Source of the DNA: an uncultured Muribaculaceae bacterium
GTDB lineage: Bacteria; Bacteroidota; Bacteroidia; Bacteroidales; Muribaculaceae
Assembly (NCBI GenBank): GCA_944321705.1
Contig: CALUMG010000008.1
Span: 62,001-126,000 of the forward strand
DNA: 64,000 nt
Direction: 5' to 3'
Shown here one piece after another: positions 9,579-16,692 of the stretch. Under the pieces are notes generated by a model, which was given only the letters and a program-made list of their open reading frames with translations, made no database searches and was not told the DNA's origin. The translations under genes and the position numbers were made by a program. The stretch's first letter is position 1; each line of letters begins with the position of its first letter.

Positions 9579-9586
9579 TACTTTTG
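9579..9586 (+). promoter_or_regulatory. Candidate -7 box of the esterase gene
   Basis: TACTTTTG fits TAnnTTTG and lies 20 bases before the ATG at 9607. T-rich sequence containing TTTG lies upstream at 9561-9564, closer than usual. Confidence 0.45.
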
Positions 9587-9606
9587 CGAATCTAAAACAA
9601 CATATT

Positions 9607-10488
9607 ATGCTTAAACACTTATACAAGCTGACATTACTGGCCATCTTGTTGATGCCTGTAAGCTTAAAAGCCCAGGATGACATAGCTCTTGACACATACG
9701 GTCCCGAGCAGGCCGACACAGTCGAAATCTTGAGCACAAAGATGGGAAGACTCATAAAAAACACTATCATCCTACCTTCACAATACTTTGAAGATGAATC
9801 TTCCAATGTACTATATCCTGTAATATACCTGCTCAACGGACACGGTGGCGGCTATTCTTCATGGGGCCTCATTCGTCCCGACCTCGATTATATAGCATCC
9901 GAACTTGGCGCAATAATCGTATGTCCCGATGGCGAAAACAGCTGGTATTGGGATTCACCAATCAACCCGTCATCGCAATTCGAAACCTATGTGTCAACTG
10001 AGCTTGTAGGATATATCGACGACAACTACAGAACAATCCGCGACCCTCGCATGCGTGCCATCACAGGATACAGCATGGGTGGACATGGAAGCTTGTGGCT
10101 GGCAATGCGCCATCCCGACACATTCGGAATCTGCTGTAGCATGAGCGGAGGAGTAAACATAATACCATTCCCGGAGAACTGGAACATGAAGGACGCAATA
10201 GGCGAATACGAAACCAACAAGGACGCATGGAGAAGCCACACCGTGATAAGCCTCGTGAAAGAAGACATGTGCCCTGCCGGACTGAAAATTATGTTTGACT
10301 GCGGTACCGAAGACTTCTTCCTTGATGTAAACAGGGAATTGCATGAAACCATGCTCGAAAAGAAAATCCCTCACGATTATGTGGAACGCCCGGGAGCTCA
10401 CAATGCCGACTATTGGAATAACGCCCTTGATTACCACTTGTTGTTTATCCAGAAAGCTTTTGATGAAATAGAAAACACTGCCGAGTAA
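9607..10488 (+). CDS. Secreted esterase of the esterase D / feruloyl esterase family
   Basis: Alpha/beta hydrolase of 293 residues (PF00756 type) with a cleavable signal peptide ending near SLKAQ. The nucleophile is Ser156 in GYSMGGHGSLWLA, the oxyanion region is YLLNGHGGGYSSW, and the Asp and His of the triad are probably in FDCGTEDFF and RPGAHNADYW. Relatives remove acyl groups (acetate, ferulate) from plant polysaccharides or hydrolyse S-formylglutathione; the signal peptide favours a periplasmic glycan-deacylating role, which is inference. It stands alone, ended by the strong hairpin at 10529. Confidence 0.88.
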   Translation: MLKHLYKLTLLAILLMPVSLKAQDDIALDTYGPEQADTVEILSTKMGRLIKNTIILPSQYFEDESSNVLYPVIYLLNGHGGGYSSWGLIRPDLDYIASELGAIIVCPDGENSWYWDSPINPSSQFETYVSTELVGYIDDNYRTIRDPRMRAITGYSMGGHGSLWLAMRHPDTFGICCSMSGGVNIIPFPENWNMKDAIGEYETNKDAWRSHTVISLVKEDMCPAGLKIMFDCGTEDFFLDVNRELHETMLEKKIPHDYVERPGAHNADYWNNALDYHLLFIQKAFDEIENTAE

Positions 10489-10528
10489 CCAATCCCGACA
10501 AATCAAAGGATTCCTTACATATAAAAAG

Positions 10529-10566
10529 TATCCGTCGCCCACAATCCAGCCGACGGATATTTTTTT
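10529..10566 (+). terminator. Rho-independent terminator of the esterase gene
   Basis: A 9-bp stem (TATCCGTCG with CGACGGATA) and a 13-base loop are followed directly by seven T residues. Confidence 0.88.
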
Positions 10567-10598
10567 GCCTTAATCTCCGAAAATTTATCACTTTTTAA

Positions 10599-10622
10599 TG
10601 AATAAAGTGAATAAAAATACAT
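10599..10622 (+). promoter_or_regulatory. ARG-box-like operator upstream of argR
   Basis: TGAATAAAAATACA (10608-10621) differs from the ArgR consensus TGAAT-N4-ATTCA at one position, and an extra TGAAT half-site lies 9 bases upstream (10599). It lies upstream of the -33 box of the operon that begins with the arginine repressor gene, so autoregulation is likely. Confidence 0.6.
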
Positions 10623-10629
10623 ATTATAG

Positions 10630-10670
10630 TGCCAATTTGGCAAACATTTTCAATTTTGTTGTTAAATTTG
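10630..10670 (+). promoter_or_regulatory. Promoter of the arg operon with overlapping palindrome
   Basis: TTTG (10636-10639) and TAAATTTG (10663-10670) are 23 bases apart and form a plausible Bacteroidetes promoter. The -33 box lies inside a perfect palindrome, TGCCAA-T-TTGGCA (10630-10642), which could be a second operator. The leader before argR is about 85 bases. Confidence 0.55.
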
Positions 10671-10685
10671 CAGGGAGATAGTACC

Positions 10686-10766
10686 ATGCAGGCTTTACCA
10701 CGACACAACCCTATGGATAACCCAAAGCATCGGCTATCTCTTAAAGCACATTACAAGGCATTATGA
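10686..10766 (+). other. Possible 26-codon leader ORF overlapping the argR start
   Basis: An ATG at 10686, preceded by GGGAGA, opens 26 codons (MQALPRHNPMDNPKHRLSLK and six more). Its TGA overlaps the argR ATG as ATGA. It has two arginine codons (CGA, CGG) and four histidine codons. Translational coupling or a leader-peptide role is possible, but there is no terminator-like hairpin before argR, and chance cannot be excluded. Confidence 0.25.
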
Positions 10767-11263
10767 AGAACAAAAGAACCAGACTCCAACTCATCGTCGA
10801 GCTGATTAAGAAAAATTGCATAGGGAGCCAAGATGAGCTTGCAAGGCTACTTGCGGCAAGAGGCCACATTGTCACACAAGCTACCCTGTCGCGCGACTTG
10901 AAAATTCTAAAGACAACAAAAGTCGCCACCGACATGGGAAACTACATGTACATAATTCCCGACAGCAACCATCTTCACGATACCATGCTGCAACAAGGGC
11001 AAGCTCCCGCTTCAGGGCAACAGGTGGGCTTCGTTTCGCTAAATTTCTCGGGACATTGTGCCGTGATAAAGACTCGCAACGGATATGCCAGCGGCCTTGC
11101 TTATGACATTGACATGAGCCGGACTCCCGAAATTCTTGGAACAATCGCAGGAGCCGACACTATATTTGCTATGTTGCGCGAGGACGTATCCAGGCAACAA
11201 GCCTTGAAAATATTCTCCCGCTTCATTCCCATCGACCCAGACAAGGCCGATGAATTGCAATAA
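10763..11263 (+). CDS. argR: Arginine repressor
   Basis: Hexameric DNA-binding regulator that senses L-arginine; 166 residues. The N-terminal winged helix has SQDELARLLAARGHIVTQ followed by ATLSRDLKILKTTKV. The C-terminal oligomerisation and arginine-binding domain has GTIAGADTIFAMLRED, close to the family's GTIAGDDTI motif. It heads the arg operon and is itself preceded by an ARG-box-like site, so it probably represses its own operon when arginine is plentiful. In this phylum the gene is normally linked to argG, as here. Confidence 0.96.
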   Translation: MKNKRTRLQLIVELIKKNCIGSQDELARLLAARGHIVTQATLSRDLKILKTTKVATDMGNYMYIIPDSNHLHDTMLQQGQAPASGQQVGFVSLNFSGHCAVIKTRNGYASGLAYDIDMSRTPEILGTIAGADTIFAMLREDVSRQQALKIFSRFIPIDPDKADELQ

Positions 11264-11329
11264 AAACAAAAATAACACGCATTCATTGCATTTAAAATAA
11301 CATTTTTATGGTTTTTTCATAGACTAAGA

Positions 11330-11914
11330 ATGATTGATATTACCGAAATTGAAATCGCCGTGGCAAATGCCAGCCATGTCAAGTATGTGGATGAGGTGCT
11401 TGAAACCATCAACCATGCGGCCAAAGTGCGCGGCACAGGAATTGCAAAACGCTCGCCAGAATATGTAAAACAAAAAATGATTGAAGGTAAAGCAGTGCTC
11501 GCCCTTTATCATGGCGAAGAGTTTGCCGGATTCAGCTACATTGAAAGCTGGAGTAATAAAAAATTCGTAGCCAATTCAGGTCTAATCGTGGCTCCTCGAT
11601 TCAGAGGCATCGGACTTGCAAAAGTAATAAAACGACGAATTTTTGATTTATCGCGTGAAATGTTTCCCGATGCTAAGATTTTCAGCCTAACAACGGGAGA
11701 AGCGGTAATGAAAATGAACAGCGAACTCGGATACAGGCCGGTTACATTCCCGTCGCTTACCGATGACGAAGCGTTTTGGCGCGGATGTGAAAGTTGCGTG
11801 AATTTCGACATACTGCAACGAAATGGCCGACGCATGTGCCTGTGCACAGGCATGCTATACGACCCTGCCGAACATGCAAAAGATGACGCAAATCAGGCAA
11901 ATGATTCTCATTAA
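11330..11914 (+). CDS. GNAT N-acyltransferase, probable N-acyl-glutamate synthase of the arginine pathway
   Basis: Single GNAT domain of 194 residues with the acetyl-CoA loop in VAPRFRGIGLAKVIKRRIF (about residues 86-104). After it comes SLTTGEAVMKMNSELGYRPV, then a cysteine-rich end (WRGCESCVNF). Its position between argR and argG, conserved in Bacteroidetes, points to the first step of arginine synthesis, transfer of an acyl group to glutamate. Some Bacteroides use succinylated rather than acetylated intermediates, so the donor cannot be assigned. It has no amino-acid-kinase domain and so is unlike classical ArgA. Confidence 0.8.
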   Translation: MIDITEIEIAVANASHVKYVDEVLETINHAAKVRGTGIAKRSPEYVKQKMIEGKAVLALYHGEEFAGFSYIESWSNKKFVANSGLIVAPRFRGIGLAKVIKRRIFDLSREMFPDAKIFSLTTGEAVMKMNSELGYRPVTFPSLTDDEAFWRGCESCVNFDILQRNGRRMCLCTGMLYDPAEHAKDDANQANDSH

Positions 11915-11956
11915 ATTCCCAATCCAAGAAACAACAAAAATTATAAAATAGAAATT

Positions 11957-13168
11957 ATGGAAAAAGAGAAAGTAGTTTTGGCATTTAGCGGCGGACTTGA
12001 CACATCATTCTGTGTCAAGTATTTGAGTGAAGAATGTGGTTATGATGTTTATACCGCAATCGCCAATACAGGTGGATTCAACGATGAAGAATTGAAAAAA
12101 ATCGAAGAACGTGCATTGGCTCTTGGGGCAAAAAAGCATGCTTCGCTCGACATCACGCATGAATATTACGAAAAAAGCATAAAATACATGATAATGGGAA
12201 ATGTGCTGCGCAACGGCACATATCCAATATCGGTCAGTTCTGAACGCATTTTCCAAGCAATTGCAATAATAAAATATGCCAAGCAAATTGGCGCGCAATA
12301 TGTCGCACACGGAAGCACAGGTGCTGGCAACGACCAAGTGAGATTCGACCTCACGTTCCAAATCCTCGCCCCCGAGATAAAAATCCTGACCCCTACTCGC
12401 GACATGACTTTGACTCGAGAATATGAGATAAACTATCTAAAGCAACATGGATACGAGGCCGATTTCAAGAAGATGGAATATTCCATCAACAAGGGTTTGT
12501 GGGGAACAAGCATAGGTGGCAAGGAAACATTGAAAAGCAACGAAACTCTCCCCGAAGAAGCCTATCCGACTCAAATGACAGCGACTGCCGATTCACGTCT
12601 AACCATAAAATTTGAAAAAGGCGAAATTGCGGCAGTCAACGGTGTCGAATATGCCGATAAGGTAAAAGCCATTCAAAAAATCGAAGAAATAACAGGACCC
12701 TACGCATTAGGCCGTGACATGCACATTGGCGACACTATCATTGGCATCAAAGGGCGCGTGGGATTTGAGGCCGGAGCTCCTATCTTGATTATTGCAGCTC
12801 ACAAGATGCTTGAGAAACACACTCTCACAAAGTGGCAACAATACTGGAAAGAACAACTCGGCAACTGGTATGGAATGTTCCTGCATGAAGCACAATATCT
12901 CGACCCGGTGATGCGAAACATCGAGGCATTCCTCATTTCTTCGCAAGAAAATGTGACAGGCACAGTCATCATCGACCTCAAGCCTTACAGATACATCCTC
13001 GTGGGCGTTGAAAGCGATTTCGACCTTATGAAAACCGATTTCGGCGAATATGGTGAAGTAAACAAGGCTTGGTCGGCCGACGACGTGAAAGGATTCACAA
13101 AAATCCTTGCAAACCAAATGAAAATATACCACAACTTGCAAATCAAAAACGGTAAAGTCTCAGAATAA
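11957..13168 (+). CDS. argG: Argininosuccinate synthase
   Basis: Joins citrulline and aspartate at the expense of ATP; 403 residues, the normal length. The N-terminal PP loop is LAFSGGLDTSF, followed by AHGSTGAGNDQVRFD and the C-terminal multimerisation region. The start has MEKEKVVLAFSGG with no alternative ATG. It lies 42 bases after the GNAT gene and 4 bases before argC, clearly in one transcript. Confidence 0.97.
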   Translation: MEKEKVVLAFSGGLDTSFCVKYLSEECGYDVYTAIANTGGFNDEELKKIEERALALGAKKHASLDITHEYYEKSIKYMIMGNVLRNGTYPISVSSERIFQAIAIIKYAKQIGAQYVAHGSTGAGNDQVRFDLTFQILAPEIKILTPTRDMTLTREYEINYLKQHGYEADFKKMEYSINKGLWGTSIGGKETLKSNETLPEEAYPTQMTATADSRLTIKFEKGEIAAVNGVEYADKVKAIQKIEEITGPYALGRDMHIGDTIIGIKGRVGFEAGAPILIIAAHKMLEKHTLTKWQQYWKEQLGNWYGMFLHEAQYLDPVMRNIEAFLISSQENVTGTVIIDLKPYRYILVGVESDFDLMKTDFGEYGEVNKAWSADDVKGFTKILANQMKIYHNLQIKNGKVSE

Positions 13169-13172
13169 ACTC

Positions 13173-14144
13173 ATGATTAAAGCAGGAATTATAGGCGGAG
13201 CCGGTTACACGGCAGGAGAATTGATCAGATTGCTAATAAATCATACCGACGTCGAATTGCGCTGGGTAAACAGCAACAGCAATGCAGGCAACAAAGTGTG
13301 CGACGTGCATCAAGGTCTTGTGGGGGAAACCGACATCAAGTTTACTACTCAAACACCTCTCGACGACATCGACGTGCTGTTCTGCTGCACTCCTCATGGA
13401 GAAAGCCGCAAATTTATCGGTTCGCATTCGATTCCCGAAGATTTAAGAATAATCGACCTGTCTACCGACTTTCGCAACAACGACGGTTCTCACGATTTCG
13501 TTTACGGACTACCTGAGCTGAATCGCCGCACAATTGTGAACGGAGCACGGCACATAGCCAATCCGGGATGTTTTGCAACTTGCATTCAACTGGCGCTTTT
13601 GCCGCTCGCCAAGAACCTGTTGCTCAACAGTGTCATCAACGTAACGGCAATAACCGGCAGCACAGGTGCCGGAGTTAAACCGTCGCCCACCTCCCACTAC
13701 TCTTGGCGCAACGACAATGTGTCGATATACAAGCCGTTCAAGCACCAGCATTTGGCCGAAATCAAGCAGAGCTTGACCCAATTGCAACACAGTTTTAAAT
13801 CCGACATAAACTTCATCCCCATGCGTGGATGCTTCTCAAGAGGAATTTTGGCTTCTGTTTATCTTGACTGCCCGATAGACCTTGATGTATTAAGGGAATT
13901 GTATGACAGCTACTATGACGACCATAATTTCACCTTCGTCATTGACAGAATGCCCGACTTGAAAGATGTCGTGAACACCAACAAATGCCTGTTGCATCTC
14001 GTCAAGGAAGACGGGAAACTGCTCATAGTGTCAGTAATCGACAATCTGCTGAAAGGTGCAGCCGGAACAGCCGTGCACAACATGAACCTACTCTTCGGAT
14101 TGCACGAACGTGTCGGATTGACTCTGAAAGGCTCTGCTTTCTGA
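13173..14144 (+). CDS. argC: N-acyl-gamma-glutamyl-phosphate reductase
   Basis: NADPH-dependent reduction of N-acyl-glutamyl phosphate to the semialdehyde; 323 residues. The Rossmann motif is GIIGGAGYTAGELIRLL, and the catalytic Cys133 lies in NPGCFATCIQLALLPL. A His of the active site is probably in the RGCFSRGILASVY neighbourhood or further on; the C-terminal VIDNLLKGAAGTAVHNMNL is typical. The kinase gene argB that supplies its substrate is not in the window. Confidence 0.96.
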   Translation: MIKAGIIGGAGYTAGELIRLLINHTDVELRWVNSNSNAGNKVCDVHQGLVGETDIKFTTQTPLDDIDVLFCCTPHGESRKFIGSHSIPEDLRIIDLSTDFRNNDGSHDFVYGLPELNRRTIVNGARHIANPGCFATCIQLALLPLAKNLLLNSVINVTAITGSTGAGVKPSPTSHYSWRNDNVSIYKPFKHQHLAEIKQSLTQLQHSFKSDINFIPMRGCFSRGILASVYLDCPIDLDVLRELYDSYYDDHNFTFVIDRMPDLKDVVNTNKCLLHLVKEDGKLLIVSVIDNLLKGAAGTAVHNMNLLFGLHERVGLTLKGSAF

Positions 14145-14204
14145 TTCATGAGTCGATATTCCTGCATTTATCCAATGTTGAACTTTGCAACACTCTGAAA
14201 CAAA

Positions 14205-15347
14205 ATGAAACTTTTTGACGTATATCCTCTGTTCGACATAGAAATCGTCAGAGGAAAAGGATGTTACACCTACGACAACAATGACACCCAATATCTTGAT
14301 TTATACGGTGGCCATGCCGTGATTTCTGTCGGACATTCTCATCCTCACTATGTAAATGCCATAAAGGAACAAGCCGAGAAACTCGTATTTTATTCCAATT
14401 CGGTGATAAACGGCTTGCAACAAAAATTTGCCGACAAGCTCGGAAAGATATCGGGATATGACGATTATGCGTTGTTCCTTGTAAACTCTGGAGCCGAAGC
14501 CAATGAAAATGCTCTCAAACTCGCCTCTTTCCACACAGGCCGCAAGCGCATCATTTCATTCTCCAAGTCTTTCCATGGACGCACTTCGCTTGCAGTGGAA
14601 GTGACCGACAACCCTAAAATCGTCTCGCCTGTTAACGACAACGGCAATGTGACATTTCTTCAGTTGAATGACATTTATGCCGTGCGTGCCGAACTTGAAA
14701 AAGGTGATGTCTGCGCTGTCATTGTCGAAGGTATTCAAGGAATCGGAGGCATACGCGTCCCCGAAGCATCTTTCTTGCAACAATTGCAAGAGGAATGCCA
14801 CAAGCATGGAACAGTGCTTATTCTTGACGAAATACAATCGGGATACGGCCGCTCAGGAAAATTTTTCGCTCATCAGTATGCAGGAATCCGTCCCGACATC
14901 ATAACCGTAGCCAAAGGAATTGCCAACGGATTCCCCATGGGAGCTGTACTTATAAGTCCTGTTTTCAAGCCATCCTATGGAATGCTTGGAACAACCTTTG
15001 GAGGAAACCACCTCGCTTGCGCTGCCGCAATAGCCGTCCTCGACATTTTTGAACAGGAACAACTCATTGACAATGCAATGCATGTGGGGAACTTCTTGCT
15101 CGAAGAATTGCGGAAAATTCCACAAATTAAAGAAGTGCGCGGTCGTGGGCTCATGATAGGCATGGAATTTGAAAAGCCCATAAAGGAACTTCGCTCCAAA
15201 CTATTGCATGAGCAACATGTGTTTACCGGAGTGAGCGGCACAAATGTAATCAGGCTGCTACCTCCATTGGTAATATCACGCGAGCAAGCTGAAGATTTTA
15301 TCGACAGATTAAAAAAAGCAATACACGAATTGGGCGAAAATATTTAA
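14205..15347 (+). CDS. argD: Acetylornithine/succinylornithine aminotransferase
   Basis: PLP-dependent class III aminotransferase of 380 residues. It has LFLVNSGAEANENALKLA for phosphate binding, ILDEIQSGYGRSGKFFAHQ with the PLP-contacting Asp, and the PLP lysine Lys237 in VAKGIANGFPMGAVL. It makes N-acyl-ornithine from the argC product. Because Bacteroides fragilis transcarbamylase uses N-succinylornithine, this enzyme may handle the succinyl form; sequence alone does not decide. It lies 60 bases after argC. Confidence 0.95.
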   Translation: MKLFDVYPLFDIEIVRGKGCYTYDNNDTQYLDLYGGHAVISVGHSHPHYVNAIKEQAEKLVFYSNSVINGLQQKFADKLGKISGYDDYALFLVNSGAEANENALKLASFHTGRKRIISFSKSFHGRTSLAVEVTDNPKIVSPVNDNGNVTFLQLNDIYAVRAELEKGDVCAVIVEGIQGIGGIRVPEASFLQQLQEECHKHGTVLILDEIQSGYGRSGKFFAHQYAGIRPDIITVAKGIANGFPMGAVLISPVFKPSYGMLGTTFGGNHLACAAAIAVLDIFEQEQLIDNAMHVGNFLLEELRKIPQIKEVRGRGLMIGMEFEKPIKELRSKLLHEQHVFTGVSGTNVIRLLPPLVISREQAEDFIDRLKKAIHELGENI

Positions 15348-15366
15348 CTTAGGAGGGAGTAAAATC

Positions 15367-16161
15367 ATGAAAGTTGGAATCATTGGAGCCGGCAACATGG
15401 GTGGAGCCATAGCTTGCGGACTCGCATCAGGACGAATCGTTGACAGTTGCGACATCTGCATAACATGCCCAAACCGACGCGGAGAATTGGATAAAATAAA
15501 GGCATTTGACCCGGAAGTGAAAGTATCAACCAACAACATCGATGCCGTCAACGGTTGCGACATCATCATTCTTGCCGTGAAACCTTGGATGCTCGACAAT
15601 GTGCTTGCCGAACTTGAAGGGACCATCGACTTCTCAAGGCAGATTCTGGCATCGGTCGTGGCAGGCGTGGAATTAAGCCATTATGAAGAATATGCCGGCA
15701 CCGACAAGAAACCTGCAATATTCCGACTAATTCCTAACATTGCCATTTCGGTTCAAGAAAGCATGACATTCATTGCTGCCAAAAATGCTTCACAAGAGCA
15801 AATAAAAGCAGTCAGCGACATTTTTGCCGAAATGGGAAAAGTGATGCTCGTCGATGAGCATCTAATGGGTGCTGGGTCTTCGATTGCTTCATGCGGAATA
15901 GCTTACGCCATGAGATACATCAGAGCGGCAATGGAAGGTGGCGTTGAACTTGGACTTAGCCCTGTGCAAGCGCAAGAAGCTGTGATGCAAACATTGATAG
16001 GTGCCGTGAAGATTCTTCAATCATCGGGCAACCATCCCGAGAGTGAAATCGACAAGGTAACAACTCCGGGCGGCTACACGATAAAAGGATTGAACGCAAT
16101 GGAAAAGAACAATTTCACCACTGCGGTAATTGAGGGTTTAAAAGCATCGATTTCAAAATAA
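15367..16161 (+). CDS. proC: Pyrroline-5-carboxylate reductase
   Basis: Last step of proline synthesis, NAD(P)H-dependent; 264 residues. The Rossmann motif is GIIGAGNMGGAIACGLASG, then LAVKPWMLDNVL and the conserved C-terminal TTPGGYTIKGLNAMEKN. It lies 19 bases after argD and before a terminator, so proline synthesis shares the arginine transcript. The likely sense is that both pathways draw on glutamate; glutamate kinase and glutamyl phosphate reductase are not here. Confidence 0.96.
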   Translation: MKVGIIGAGNMGGAIACGLASGRIVDSCDICITCPNRRGELDKIKAFDPEVKVSTNNIDAVNGCDIIILAVKPWMLDNVLAELEGTIDFSRQILASVVAGVELSHYEEYAGTDKKPAIFRLIPNIAISVQESMTFIAAKNASQEQIKAVSDIFAEMGKVMLVDEHLMGAGSSIASCGIAYAMRYIRAAMEGGVELGLSPVQAQEAVMQTLIGAVKILQSSGNHPESEIDKVTTPGGYTIKGLNAMEKNNFTTAVIEGLKASISK

Positions 16162-16188
16162 CGCAGAACGTCTAATAATCAATAAGAT

Positions 16189-16233
16189 GCCGGCATCGTG
16201 CTAAAACGCATGATTGCCGGCTTTTGTTTTTTA
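16189..16233 (+). terminator. Terminator of the arg operon
   Basis: GCCGGCA (16189-16195) pairs with TGCCGGC (16215-16221), followed by a long T-rich tract. It separates proC from the converging Fur-family gene. Confidence 0.8.
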
Positions 16234-16235
16234 TT

Positions 16236-16682
16236 TCACGATTCCTCAATGCTGCATTTGCCTGCATGACGCACCGCACATTGCGGGCATATTCCTTTTA
16301 CCATGTAATTTACCGAACTCATGGTAAATCCTTCTGGCAAATCGATGGAAGGAATGCCTATGCTCTTGAAACAGAATGTGCGATGACATGACTCGCAATA
16401 GAAATGCGTGTGCATGTCGGACAGCGAGCATCTATCTTCACCCGTGCACACTTCATATTTCATGGTTCCGCTCCCATCCTCGATGGCATGTACTACATGA
16501 TGCGACACAAAAAGCGTAAGCACCCTGAATATGCTTGATTTGTCAACTGTGTCAAGTTCTGTTTCAAGTTCCGACAAAGACACCGGCCTTGAAACCTTAA
16601 ACATGGCCCGTAACACAAGCAAGCGGTTGGATGTGGGTTTTACCCCTCTACGCTCAAGTATCGTTTCATATTTAGGTTCCAT
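16236..16682 (-). CDS. Fur-family metal-responsive regulator
   Basis: Winged-helix repressor of 148 residues. The DNA-binding half has KPTSNRLLVLRAMF and SKSSIFRVL-like helices (VDKSSIFRVLTLF). The metal half has MHTHFYCESCHRTFCF and a second CxxC pair in GICPQCAVRHAGKC, the structural zinc site of Fur, Zur and PerR proteins. It starts 10 bases after a heavy-metal P-type ATPase gene, so they form an operon. This linkage favours a zinc-sensing (Zur-like) role over iron, but the family assignment alone cannot separate them. Confidence 0.9.
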   Translation of the reverse strand: MEPKYETILERRGVKPTSNRLLVLRAMFKVSRPVSLSELETELDTVDKSSIFRVLTLFVSHHVVHAIEDGSGTMKYEVCTGEDRCSLSDMHTHFYCESCHRTFCFKSIGIPSIDLPEGFTMSSVNYMVKGICPQCAVRHAGKCSIEES

Positions 16683-16692
16683 CGATTATCGC

